From NCBI GenBank assembly GCA_947446575.1, contig CANFHC010000006.1:62001-126000 (forward strand): a DNA stretch of 64,000 bases, written 5' to 3'. A program made the position numbers and the translations under genes. Below, in pieces: positions 7,682 to 16,460 of this stretch. This stretch comes from Bacteriovoracaceae bacterium. Lineage in GTDB: Bacteria > Bdellovibrionota > Bacteriovoracia > Bacteriovoracales > Bacteriovoracaceae. Each line of letters begins with the position of its first letter. The stretch's first letter is position 1. The notes below the pieces were generated by a model. The model was not told where the DNA came from. It searched no databases and saw only the letters and a list, made by a program, of their open reading frames with translations.

Positions 7682-9526
7682 TTAGCCGAATAATTCTTTC
7701 GTAAGATCGAAAAGTTTTTGTTTAGCTAGGTAGTTTTTAACAAAGTTCTTATTTTCTGGTTTGTACCAAAAGAAAAAAGTTCTCTGCTTCGTTTTATCAT
7801 CAAGACTTATAGCAGTCTTAACTTCTTTAAGAGTATATGGATGGTATCCAGAATAATAAATTTCTGTCGCAACAGTCATTGGTGTTGGAGTAAAATCTTG
7901 AACCTGCTCTAACCTATAACCTAATTTTTTCGTTTTAATTGCCAATCGGGCCATATCTTCAGGTGTGCACGCAGGGTGACTTGAAATAAAATAAGGAATA
8001 ATTTCTTGTTTGATTCCTTTTTTTCTCGAAATTTCTTCGAACTTATTTTTAAAAGTTTCGAAGTAATGAAACGCTGGTTTTCTCATCATTTTTAAGACGT
8101 GATCTTCCGTGTGCTCAGGAGCTACTTTTAATCTTCCAGATACATGGTGAGTGATTAACTGTTCAACATACTCTTCGTCTTTTTTAGGATCGAGAGAGCG
8201 CTCGTTAAACATTAAATCGTAACGAAGTCCCGAACTCACAAATGCTTTTTTGACTTTCGGGTGAGCTGCTACTTCACGATAGAGCTCAGTCATCTTTTGT
8301 GGACTAGCATCAAGATTTTTACAAATCACTGGGTGCACACACGATGGTGCTGCACACTTGTCACATAGTGCTTGGTCTATTCCTTTCATCTGATACATAT
8401 TAGCGCTTGGCCCCCCCATGTCGCTAATATACCCTTTGAAATCACTCATCCGAGAGATCTCTTCTAGTTCTTTCATGATTGATTCTTTCGATCTGCTTGC
8501 AATCATTTTTCCTTGATGCGCAGAGATCGTACAAAAACTACATCCACCAAAACAACCGCGATGAGTATTAAGAGAAAACTTAATCATCTCGTAGGCCGAA
8601 ATAGGTCCTCTATCTTTATATTTTGGATGCGGAAATCTTGTATATGGTAAATCAAATGAAGCATCAATTTCCGCTTCAGTCATTGTTTGAAAAGGAGGAT
8701 TGATAACGAGAACTTTATTTCCGACTTTTTGAATTAAACGATTCGCGAATTGTTTATTGGATTCCACTTCAACGTGCATGAAGTTTTTTGCATAAGCTTT
8801 TTTATCATTAAGACAATCTTCATGACTTGTTAACTCAAGATCATCCCACATGATATTTGAAATTGGGAGTTGCTCATTTTTATTCATCAAAAAAGCTGTT
8901 TGGGGAATCGCTTTCATTTCATCAAATGGAATTCCCTCTTTCATGAGTCTAACCATTTCTTTTATTGGTAGTTCTCCCATTCCATAAACTAATAAATCAG
9001 CTCCTGAAGTTGAAAGAATATTCGGCATTAATTTATCTTGCCAGAAATCATAATGAGTCACACGTCTTAGAGACGCTTCAATTCCACCAATCATGACCGG
9101 TGTATTTGGATATAAATCTTTTAGAATTTTTGAATAAACAGTAGTCGCATAATCAGGACGGTGATCAGTAGCTCCTCCTGGAGTGTAAGCATCTTCAGAA
9201 CGCTTTCTTTTTCCCGCAGTATATTTATTCACCATGGAATCCATATTTCCGCTTGTGACTCCAAAGAAATATTTTGGTGCTCCAAATTTTTTAAAATCGC
9301 GCAGGTCATCTTGCCAATTTGGTTGAGCGATAATCGCTACTTTTAATCCCATCGCTTCTAACAAGCGTCCCATAACGGCCGCTCCAAAGGCTGGATGATC
9401 GACGTAGGCATCCCCAGTGATTAAAATCACATCGAGTTCATCCCATCCTCGCTTTTTTGCTTCTTTAACAGTCGTCGGAAGCCAGGCAGTTATAGGCAGA
9501 TTACTTGAAGGTGCTGAGGTATTCAT
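7682..9526 (-). CDS. ygiQ: YgiQ family radical SAM protein
   Basis: This 614-residue protein matches the YgiQ/UPF0313 family in length and sequence. It has an N-terminal B12-binding-like Rossmann region beginning with the conserved AWLPTTVKEAKKRGWDELDV. The radical SAM core carries C325-FGG-C329-SF-C332 to bind the [4Fe-4S] cluster. A second cysteine set (around DKCAAPSCVHPVICKNL) may bind another cluster. The family's reaction is unknown. The gene is monocistronic, with its own 5' region. The ATG at 9526 fits the family N-terminus. Confidence 0.93.
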   Translation of the reverse strand: MNTSAPSSNLPITAWLPTTVKEAKKRGWDELDVILITGDAYVDHPAFGAAVMGRLLEAMGLKVAIIAQPNWQDDLRDFKKFGAPKYFFGVTSGNMDSMVNKYTAGKRKRSEDAYTPGGATDHRPDYATTVYSKILKDLYPNTPVMIGGIEASLRRVTHYDFWQDKLMPNILSTSGADLLVYGMGELPIKEMVRLMKEGIPFDEMKAIPQTAFLMNKNEQLPISNIMWDDLELTSHEDCLNDKKAYAKNFMHVEVESNKQFANRLIQKVGNKVLVINPPFQTMTEAEIDASFDLPYTRFPHPKYKDRGPISAYEMIKFSLNTHRGCFGGCSFCTISAHQGKMIASRSKESIMKELEEISRMSDFKGYISDMGGPSANMYQMKGIDQALCDKCAAPSCVHPVICKNLDASPQKMTELYREVAAHPKVKKAFVSSGLRYDLMFNERSLDPKKDEEYVEQLITHHVSGRLKVAPEHTEDHVLKMMRKPAFHYFETFKNKFEEISRKKGIKQEIIPYFISSHPACTPEDMARLAIKTKKLGYRLEQVQDFTPTPMTVATEIYYSGYHPYTLKEVKTAISLDDKTKQRTFFFWYKPENKNFVKNYLAKQKLFDLTKELFG

Positions 9527-9588
9527 AGAGGACCTTATAGACCCATTCCCTCTTAAAACCTAGCGCCAAAGGCCAAATAAGGTGAATT

Positions 9589-9840
9589 TTACAGGGGAAA
9601 TATCCGTTTCCACCAACTTCGCCTAGGCATAACCCTAATCCAACCTATTTCTTTGTCTATTTTGACAGCTTTAATGTGTTTTTGTTGCACCAAACTTTTA
9701 ATGACGAATTCTAAATCTTCTCTTGAAAAATCTGGAAATTCTTTGAGGCCATTACTATCAATATCTAAAATAACTTTAGAAAAAGTCATGGGTTCATAAA
9801 AAGAAAATGTTCCTAATACTAAAGTTTCTAATTCACTCAT
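9589..9840 (-). CDS. small protein of unknown function, winged-helix-like
   Basis: This 83-residue protein is translationally coupled to the upstream AI-2E-type permease gene through an ATGA overlap (9837-9840). The sequence is mostly short helices with a final strand pair and a basic, Trp-rich C-terminus (SWWKRIF). The pattern of three helices followed by a beta hairpin resembles a winged-helix fold, but I do not recognise a family. It has no signal peptide and no membrane segment. The overlap with the permease gene suggests the two proteins are made together. Confidence 0.65.
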   Translation of the reverse strand: MSELETLVLGTFSFYEPMTFSKVILDIDSNGLKEFPDFSREDLEFVIKSLVQQKHIKAVKIDKEIGWIRVMPRRSWWKRIFPL

Positions 9841-10880
9841 TTAACGGGAAACCACTCATCTAAAAGAATTGGAAGTGCACCATAAGCCAGAGATGCTAAC
9901 AAAGGACCAACAAATAATCCAGCCAGGCCCATCATTAAAACTCCACCAATGATAGCGAGAAAATTGACGAACACTGGAACTTGGACTTCTCCAAAACTAT
10001 TGAGGTAAGGACGAATGATGTTATCAACAATACCTGTAAAGAGGGCGACACAAATCATTGCTATTCCTGCTCCAATTCTGTGATCAATAAATGCTATTAA
10101 TGCTAAAATAAATCCAACTGGGCCTGCACCAGTAGGAATAAATGAGATAAAAAATGTGATAATAAAAACGATGAAAAAGTCTCCTGTCTTACAAAAATAA
10201 GATCCGACAGCAACTGTCGATGCTTGCAGCAGTCCAGTTAAAACATTGGAGAAAAAAACTTCTTTGCAACTTGATTTCACAAGTGTAATAAATCGATCCC
10301 CATTTTCACTTGAGAAATAAAAATAATGATCAAACCAACGTCGAATTTTGTCTTCATCTAATAAGAAAAAATAAAAAGCTAGGATCGTTATAAAACTCAA
10401 CATCAGGATATCTGGAATTTGAGATAAGAAAGTACTGAAAAGATTTAAAGCCCACGTCCCTGCAGTACCTATGAAATTATCAAATTTTTCTCTCATGGAG
10501 ACCGGATCAATATTAGTTTTAGCAGATAAGTTATCAATGATAGCGTAAATTTTATCTTCTACAGCATGTTTAGTAACGACTAAAGATTGTTGAGATAGAA
10601 AAGTTGAGACTGCTTTGGTACCTCTGATTACCACAATACTTATAGGGGCCAACCCAACTAAAAATAAAACAAAGGTCAATACAGCCAATGATATTTTACG
10701 ATTCCAGCCTCTCTTCGTAAAAATGCGCACAAAAGGGCTAAATGCCATTGCAAGAATTCCCCCTAATAAAACGGGAATGCAAAAAGGTGTTAAAATAAAA
10801 ATAAAAGCAACAATGATGGCTATCGCAGCTAAAATTTTGAGAAAATTTTTCCTAAATACATCGACATTCATTTCACTCAC
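9837..10880 (-). CDS. AI-2E/PerM family transporter
   Basis: This 347-residue inner-membrane protein has about eight hydrophobic helices arranged as in the AI-2E exporter (YdiK/PerM) family. A pair of N-terminal helices is followed by a soluble stretch and a C-terminal membrane block with glycine-rich turns such as FIPTGAGPVGF. Members export signals or act as Na+/H+ antiporters, and the substrate here is unknown. Translation probably starts at a GTG (10880) six bases after an AGAGGT site; an ATG nine bases further in is the alternative. It forms an operon with the small gene that follows. Confidence 0.85.
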   Translation of the reverse strand: MSEMNVDVFRKNFLKILAAIAIIVAFIFILTPFCIPVLLGGILAMAFSPFVRIFTKRGWNRKISLAVLTFVLFLVGLAPISIVVIRGTKAVSTFLSQQSLVVTKHAVEDKIYAIIDNLSAKTNIDPVSMREKFDNFIGTAGTWALNLFSTFLSQIPDILMLSFITILAFYFFLLDEDKIRRWFDHYFYFSSENGDRFITLVKSSCKEVFFSNVLTGLLQASTVAVGSYFCKTGDFFIVFIITFFISFIPTGAGPVGFILALIAFIDHRIGAGIAMICVALFTGIVDNIIRPYLNSFGEVQVPVFVNFLAIIGGVLMMGLAGLFVGPLLASLAYGALPILLDEWFPVK

Positions 10881-10980
10881 ATCTTACCTCTTGATTAAAA
10901 TCTTAATAGTTTAAATGCAATTCGTCTAATATTGCGCAGAGAACCTAGATCCATTCTGACTATAGGTTTACCCTATTGGC

Positions 10981-11451
10981 ATGAAGAGTTTTTTACTATT
11001 GACCCTCATTATTTTTACAAGCTCCACTCTCGCGAGTAGTAACACCCTTAGGCCATTTGTCACAGATGGATGCACTTTATTTGCTGAAGGAACAAAAGAG
11101 CATCCCGAACTTTGGAGACATTGTTGCGTTGAACATGATATGCGCTACTGGTTTGGTGGAGACGCGGCTGATTTAGATAAAACAGACTTAAGACTTAAAG
11201 CTTGCGTTCAAGATGTGGCAGGATTAACTTGGGCAGAAATTATTTATCGTGGCGTTCGTATCGGACACTCTTCACCGATAAAAAATAAAACACATTGGAG
11301 TTGGGGATGGATTTTTGAAAGAGCAAACATTCCTCTTAGTAAACCTGAAAACGACTATATTATTTCAGAACTCAGAAGACTTCCGATGGATCAAGATGTG
11401 ATTGAACAATTCATTGACCGTAATTTCAAAAAGACTCATGTCAAAATTTAA
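10981..11451 (+). CDS. secreted phospholipase A2-like protein
   Basis: This 156-residue protein has a signal peptide (about residues 1-18, cleavage near TLA). The core motif is WRHCCVEHDMRYWFGG, in which C-C-x-x-H-D-x-x-Y matches the catalytic His-Asp helix of phospholipase A2, preceded by a DGCTLF strand. A further Cys lies at KACV. By family it would bind Ca2+ and cut phospholipids outside the cell or in the periplasm. The classical Ca2+-binding glycine loop is not clear, so catalytic activity is inferred. It is followed by arfB with a 14-base overlap. Confidence 0.65.
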   Translation: MKSFLLLTLIIFTSSTLASSNTLRPFVTDGCTLFAEGTKEHPELWRHCCVEHDMRYWFGGDAADLDKTDLRLKACVQDVAGLTWAEIIYRGVRIGHSSPIKNKTHWSWGWIFERANIPLSKPENDYIISELRRLPMDQDVIEQFIDRNFKKTHVKI

Positions 11452-11839
11452 AATTCCCCAACAAGAAATTGAATTAAGTTTTTCAAGAAGTAGCGGGGCT
11501 GGCGGACAAAACGTTAACAAGGTTAACACTAAGGCCACTCTCCATTGGAATGCATTTACTTCTACGGCACTTCCACCTGCTGTTCACGCTCGCTTTTTAA
11601 AAAAATATGCCAATCGTTTAAGTGCGGATGGAGTCCTGACATTAGTTTCCCAAGAACATCGCTCTCAACATTTAAACATCAATGCGGTAATAGAAAAATT
11701 GCATTCGATGATAGAAACTATTGAGACTCCGCCAAAAATACGCAAGGCTACTAAGCCAAGTAAATCAGCGGTCACCAAAAGATTGAATGAAAAAAAAATT
11801 CATGGAAACAGAAAGAAAGAGAGACAAGAAAAATACTAA
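11438..11839 (+). CDS. arfB: alternative ribosome-rescue factor ArfB (YaeJ)
   Basis: This 133-residue protein matches ArfB. An N-terminal release-factor-like domain carries the GGQ motif at residues 22-24 within SSGAGGQNVNKVNT. A basic C-terminal tail rich in Lys and Arg would enter the empty mRNA channel. ArfB hydrolyses peptidyl-tRNA on ribosomes stalled without a stop codon. I chose the ATG at 11438 because the family begins a few residues before the IPQQEIELSFSRSSG block. It overlaps the end of the upstream gene. Confidence 0.92.
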   Translation: MSKFKIPQQEIELSFSRSSGAGGQNVNKVNTKATLHWNAFTSTALPPAVHARFLKKYANRLSADGVLTLVSQEHRSQHLNINAVIEKLHSMIETIETPPKIRKATKPSKSAVTKRLNEKKIHGNRKKERQEKY

Positions 11840-11998
11840 GGTTTAGTTGCTCTTTCTAAAACTTCTAAATATGAAACAATTTACAAGAAAAACTCCACGA
11901 GGCTTAGCCCATATAATTTTTTATTCCAGAAATGCCGACAAGATCGCATAAAAACTTTCTTTGCAAAGATTTTTTGTCAATGGGAAATTAGCTACTAA

Positions 11999-12021
11999 AT
12001 CCATATCTGGATCTTTTTTTT
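11999..12021 (+). terminator. short hairpin with U-tract after arfB
   Basis: A 5-bp stem ATCCA/TGGAT with a TATC loop is followed by CTTTTTTTT. It lies about 160 bases after arfB in the otherwise empty 11840-12102 interval. The stem is short, so it may be a weak Rho-independent terminator. Confidence 0.45.
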
Positions 12022-12102
12022 ACTTCCAACATATTGGTGATGAGCGAAGAGTACCCAAAAGATTTGAATGGTAAAAAAATAATTACTGTTTCAGATCTAG
12101 AT

Positions 12103-13197
12103 CTAAAGCACTGCTAGTACTTTCTTTATATCTTCATCCGTATTAAAGGCATGTGGAGAAAGTCTCACACCTGGACCTCTAATTGCAAAATTACAAGGAA
12201 TGCTTTTTAATTTTTCTACACTATCGGCCTTGGGAATGAAATTCACAATTGAACTGTTATTGTAGTGAACCTCAAAACCGCTCATTTTTAATCCATGAGC
12301 CAACGATTCCGACAGTCTTAAAACCTCTTTTTCAATAACTGAAATCGTTGTTTTTAAAATTAAATCAACCGAAGCACCAAGAGCTGTTATTTCTAAAACC
12401 TGTTTTGATCCAGCTTCAAATTTAAATGCATCTTTTTTTGGCATACAAAAAAGATCAGTTGGATCATCACAAGTACCAAAAGTATAGGCTCCAACACTAT
12501 GGGGTTGAATTTTAGAAATGTGCTTCATTTCAAGCGCTAAAAACCCCACACCTACAGGGCCCGTAAGCCATTTATGACTTCCTCCTGCTACCGCATCGAC
12601 TCCCCACTCTTTCATCTTAAAAACATGCAAACCAAGTCCTTGCATAATATCGACAAAAAGAAAGATATTTTTTTCTTTTGTTACTTTCGCAAGTTTTTCT
12701 ATATCAGTCTGGGCCCCTGTTAAAAACTGCACCCAAGAGATAGCAACTACTTTGGTTTTATCTGTTATTTTCTCGATAATTTTTTCAACTGGTGTTGTGA
12801 GATTTTTTTCTGATTCAACGATGACGAGCTTGGCATTTTTTCTTTTACACGCTTCTTGCCAGGGATACAAATTTGAAGCGTATTCTTGATCCCAAGTGAT
12901 CACTTCATCGTTTTCCTGCAATGGAAAGTGAAAACACAACTGACTAATGGCTCCGGCCGTACTTTGAAAAAAAGCGATTTCATTATAATCGCAACCAATC
13001 AGTTGTGCTAAAGAAGTGCGAGCATGCAATACATCACTCATATAATCGTGATCAGTATAGAAGCCTTCTTCGTAAAAACGCTTTCCCCAGTAGAGAATTT
13101 TATCTCTTGCGGGAAGACTTATAGGAGCAAGTCCCGCATTATTTAAATGCAGGTGCTTAAAGTCTTTAAAAAATTGACTCTTATAATGAGTTAACAT
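12103..13197 (-). CDS. class V PLP enzyme, EgtE/OvoB-type C-S lyase
   Basis: This 364-residue protein has the class V aminotransferase fold. Visible sites are the PLP Schiff-base lysine K209 in GGSHKWLTGPVG, the cofactor aspartate D183 in FVDIMQG, and a C-terminal VRLSPHAFNTDEDI block typical of the kynureninase/EgtE branch. EgtE-type enzymes split a histidyl-cysteine sulfoxide to release the thiol, pyruvate and ammonia; OvoB does the same in ovothiol synthesis. Its ATG lies inside the last codons of the OvoA-decarboxylase gene (7-base overlap), so it almost certainly acts on the sulfoxide that protein makes. A cysteine desulfurase role is less likely given the context. Confidence 0.8.
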   Translation of the reverse strand: MLTHYKSQFFKDFKHLHLNNAGLAPISLPARDKILYWGKRFYEEGFYTDHDYMSDVLHARTSLAQLIGCDYNEIAFFQSTAGAISQLCFHFPLQENDEVITWDQEYASNLYPWQEACKRKNAKLVIVESEKNLTTPVEKIIEKITDKTKVVAISWVQFLTGAQTDIEKLAKVTKEKNIFLFVDIMQGLGLHVFKMKEWGVDAVAGGSHKWLTGPVGVGFLALEMKHISKIQPHSVGAYTFGTCDDPTDLFCMPKKDAFKFEAGSKQVLEITALGASVDLILKTTISVIEKEVLRLSESLAHGLKMSGFEVHYNNSSIVNFIPKADSVEKLKSIPCNFAIRGPGVRLSPHAFNTDEDIKKVLAVL

Positions 13198-16100
13198 TCA
13201 CTCGCCATTTGGGCAATTTCCGTAAGGGCTATTGATAAACGTTCATAGTGAAGTCGATACCCCAATAAACAAATGCGAATTGATAATCGCCCTTCTAGAG
13301 AACAAGAAGATAAGAACAATGTTCCTTTAGAATTTATTTTCTCCATTAAAAGTTTAGTCGAAGCATCGCCTTTTTTGTGAGCAAAAGCCAGAATACTTAA
13401 TTCAGGAGGTGAAACGAGTTCTAAGTCTTTAATCTTTTTTATTTCTTCTGCTGTCCAATCACTAAGTTTTAATTTTTCTTCTAAATTTAAAACAAAGGGA
13501 GCAATCCCTAAAGTTTTTATCGGAAGCCAAACTCGAAGGCCGCGATAGTCACGCGATAATTCTGGAGTGATGTCAGAGTAATCATGTTCACCCATCGTAG
13601 GCTTTGGTGGCATATAAGAATCGTCAGAAATATAATCGAAGCTCATAGTGCTTCCATCTTTTACAAGCAAGCAACCTGTTCCGTAAGGAATAGAAAGTGC
13701 TTTATGAGGATCTAGGGCAATGGAGTCCGCGCGATTTATTCCTTTAAGAACTGTGCGACCTTTTTCTGTTAGCATAAACAAAGCACCATAAGCACCATCA
13801 GCGTGCAACCAGAGTTTTTCACTGCTCGCTAAATCAGCTAAGTCGTTTATTGCATCAACACTTCCTGTTTTAGTTGTCCCAACTGTTCCAACTAAAAAGA
13901 ACGGCGATAATCCGTTTTTACGATCTTCTTGAATTTGTTTTTTTAATTCATTAAGATCCATTTTAAATTTTGAAGCTTTAATAAGTTTTAAATTTTCTTT
14001 TTTAAATCCTAACATCACCCATGCTTTTGCTACACAGTGATGGGCTTCACTCGACATATATCCAGTTGCGAGACTATAGTCATGCCCTTTGATTTTATTA
14101 AGTCTCGCCATCATCAATGCATTCATAGTGGCTGAACTTCCACCAGACGTTAAATAACCCAAAGAAGCTTTTTCATCATAACCCATCAAGTGAATAAACC
14201 ATTTAATCACTTCTTGCTCTAAGGCCACCAATCCTGGGGCCATCATATAATGCCCAGTGAACGGATTAAGCGTTTGCGCAATCATTTGAGCAGTGTTGGA
14301 AATAGCATTTCCACAACCGGCCACGTAGGCTGCAAATCCAGGATGCCCTGGAAGTTGAGAGAGAGGTGCCATCTCATTAAAAATTAATTTTAATAACGTT
14401 TGATAATTTTCTGGACGTTCTGGGAAATTTTTAGTCATTTGGTAAGGAAGGATAAAATCTTTTTTCAGTCCTGTCGTTTTTGGATCATGGGCCAATCCCA
14501 TAGGATGCATAACAGGAAAAACTTTCATATATTTTAAAATTTCATCTTGAGTTTGATCAAAGAGCACTTTAATTTCATCTTCATTCATCTCTAATGGTTG
14601 ATCAATTTTTTTCCACCAGTCGTTTGTATTCATTTGATCAAGTACATTTTGTCTGCGGGGATGAATATATTCATTTACCTTTAAAATTTTCGTTGAGCCA
14701 TTATCTAAACTTCCATCAAGGGTTCTCGCCATTCTAAAACCACTGTGTTGATAAAAGTGTGGTCGAAAATGAAAACGCGCCCAAAGCCCAGCTTCAGTTC
14801 CACAACTCATGAATGATCCACCTAACATCATTTGATGTTTTCCATCAAAACATGGAACCGAAAAATCATCATAATATGCGTGAGTCTGAAATTTTGGAAG
14901 AGGATTGAATTGATCTTCTAACCACGTCCAAACATTTCCAAATAATTCTTCAGTTACATTTGATGGTGACGACCATGCAAAGTTAAAATTGGGTTTAAAA
15001 TCATTAAAATTTTTATAATCTTTATAAGATTTATTTTGAAGAACGGCATCTGATTTTAGATTGCGAAGAGAATCAAATTCTGCTTCCGTTATCAGGCGAT
15101 AATTCAATTTAGTTTTTCCATTTTTCACATCGCATTCATTTATCCAATTGCAATAAGCTTGTGCTTCATGGAAATTAACTTCAGCAGGCCAATTCCAAGG
15201 CATTGGGATAATTTCAAAGATAGTGCGCAGCTCGTACTCGTGAGATCCTTCAGGGCCTACGGCTGCCCAAAAAGTTGGTCTTCTTGTATTTCTAAATTTT
15301 CTCCACTCTCTTCCTTCTTCCAGCCAATACTCTTCTTTGAAGTAAGCGCCACTAGCGACAAAATCGTAATACTCGCGATTTGTGATTTGAAATTTTGTGT
15401 ACTCAAAATCTTTTATCTCTACACTTCTTTCACCGTATTCGTTGTCCCAACCATACGATGGAGTCTCTTCTTTTTTTCCAACGTGAATAATACCACCAGC
15501 GTGCTTAACCCAAGTATTCTCAATTGGCGAATTTTCACTTTTAGAAGGGTGAAGAGGTGCCCAATATTTTGGTGTTTCAACAAATTCAATTGGCAATTCA
15601 CGAATTAAAACACTAGAAGTTTCAAAATGAATTTTTTCATGTTCCATCCCCATCCACAAAGACCACCATGGAGAAGATTTTAAAAAATTCCTTTGTCCAT
15701 TTTTGGGTGCATCTAAATCAGGGTGCGTTTTTATTAAATTGACGATAAGGTCGTAAACAATTTGGCGGTAACCATGAACAGCTTCCACTGTTGGCCACTC
15801 CATTTCATTTTTCCCCATATCATCCCAAGACATTTCATCCACACCAACTTCTAATACTTTTTCTAGGTATAGATTAATGGGATTTTTTTGAAAGCCCGCT
15901 AAACGTAATTTATTAATATACAAAACTGCAGGGTGACCGTAATAAAAAATAAGTGGGTGTCTTAGACCATGATAGGGAGGACGCTTAAAAACTTCTTCAA
16001 CTTTTAATCCTTGAAAAAGAAGCTCCGTTAAAGTCCAAGAGTTATTAAAATAAGCAAGAATATCTTCACGTGTGCAAATATCTAAATTTAAAAGAGGAAG

Positions 16101-16259
16101 CGCTGTTAAGCATTTTCTTTCTTGATCAAATCCTGGACACTGCTCTGGTGCAAGTCCTGTCCACCATTTGTCGCCAAATTGTACCTGTAATTCATTTTGA
16201 AAAACTTTTTCTTGCCGCGTTTTTGTGAGATTAGGATTTCTAGTAATTGAAACTGACAT
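13191..16259 (-). CDS. OvoA-type 5-histidylcysteine sulfoxide synthase fused to a group II PLP decarboxylase
   Basis: This 1022-residue protein joins three domains. Residues 40-230 are a DinB-like domain whose LRHPLIFYYGHPAVLYINKL block and H207-EKI-H211 pair supply a probable iron triad (H109, H207, H211). Residues 250-515 are an FGE-sulfatase domain (GNVWTWLEDQ, FMSCGTEAGLWARFHFRP, SGFRMAR). Together these are the OvoA sulfoxide synthase, which links histidine and cysteine using O2. Residues 560-1022 are a complete group II PLP decarboxylase with SGGSSATMNAL, H740-H741, D821 (LHADGAYGA) and Schiff-base lysine K853 (DPHKAL). Known OvoA proteins usually carry a SAM methyltransferase here instead. 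The ATG at 16259 follows GGAGAAG; a TTG upstream is not needed. The C-S lyase gene overlaps its end. Confidence 0.88.
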   Translation of the reverse strand: MSVSITRNPNLTKTRQEKVFQNELQVQFGDKWWTGLAPEQCPGFDQERKCLTALPLLNLDICTREDILAYFNNSWTLTELLFQGLKVEEVFKRPPYHGLRHPLIFYYGHPAVLYINKLRLAGFQKNPINLYLEKVLEVGVDEMSWDDMGKNEMEWPTVEAVHGYRQIVYDLIVNLIKTHPDLDAPKNGQRNFLKSSPWWSLWMGMEHEKIHFETSSVLIRELPIEFVETPKYWAPLHPSKSENSPIENTWVKHAGGIIHVGKKEETPSYGWDNEYGERSVEIKDFEYTKFQITNREYYDFVASGAYFKEEYWLEEGREWRKFRNTRRPTFWAAVGPEGSHEYELRTIFEIIPMPWNWPAEVNFHEAQAYCNWINECDVKNGKTKLNYRLITEAEFDSLRNLKSDAVLQNKSYKDYKNFNDFKPNFNFAWSSPSNVTEELFGNVWTWLEDQFNPLPKFQTHAYYDDFSVPCFDGKHQMMLGGSFMSCGTEAGLWARFHFRPHFYQHSGFRMARTLDGSLDNGSTKILKVNEYIHPRRQNVLDQMNTNDWWKKIDQPLEMNEDEIKVLFDQTQDEILKYMKVFPVMHPMGLAHDPKTTGLKKDFILPYQMTKNFPERPENYQTLLKLIFNEMAPLSQLPGHPGFAAYVAGCGNAISNTAQMIAQTLNPFTGHYMMAPGLVALEQEVIKWFIHLMGYDEKASLGYLTSGGSSATMNALMMARLNKIKGHDYSLATGYMSSEAHHCVAKAWVMLGFKKENLKLIKASKFKMDLNELKKQIQEDRKNGLSPFFLVGTVGTTKTGSVDAINDLADLASSEKLWLHADGAYGALFMLTEKGRTVLKGINRADSIALDPHKALSIPYGTGCLLVKDGSTMSFDYISDDSYMPPKPTMGEHDYSDITPELSRDYRGLRVWLPIKTLGIAPFVLNLEEKLKLSDWTAEEIKKIKDLELVSPPELSILAFAHKKGDASTKLLMEKINSKGTLFLSSCSLEGRLSIRICLLGYRLHYERLSIALTEIAQMASEC

Positions 16260-16365
16260 AATAAACTTCTCCAATTTTAATCAACTCATTATCCGCTATA
16301 GAGATAGATTTGTCATGGTAGACCGTGGTTGGACGAAATTTTATATTGGACAATTTCTATCGGTT

Positions 16366-16381
16366 ACTTTCATGTGAAAGT
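16366..16381. promoter_or_regulatory. inverted repeat in divergent promoter region
   Basis: ACTTTCA-TG-TGAAAGT is a perfect 7-2-7 inverted repeat lying between the OvoA-type gene (minus) and the alcohol dehydrogenase gene (plus). A second, weaker pair CTCA/TGAG follows. It is a plausible operator for one or both divergent genes. The regulator is unknown. Confidence 0.35.
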
Positions 16382-16460
16382 GAATTCTCAGTAAATTGAG
16401 ATATTAATTCTGTTCAATTTATTGATAACATCCTCGAAGTTTACAAAAAAGGAGATATTT

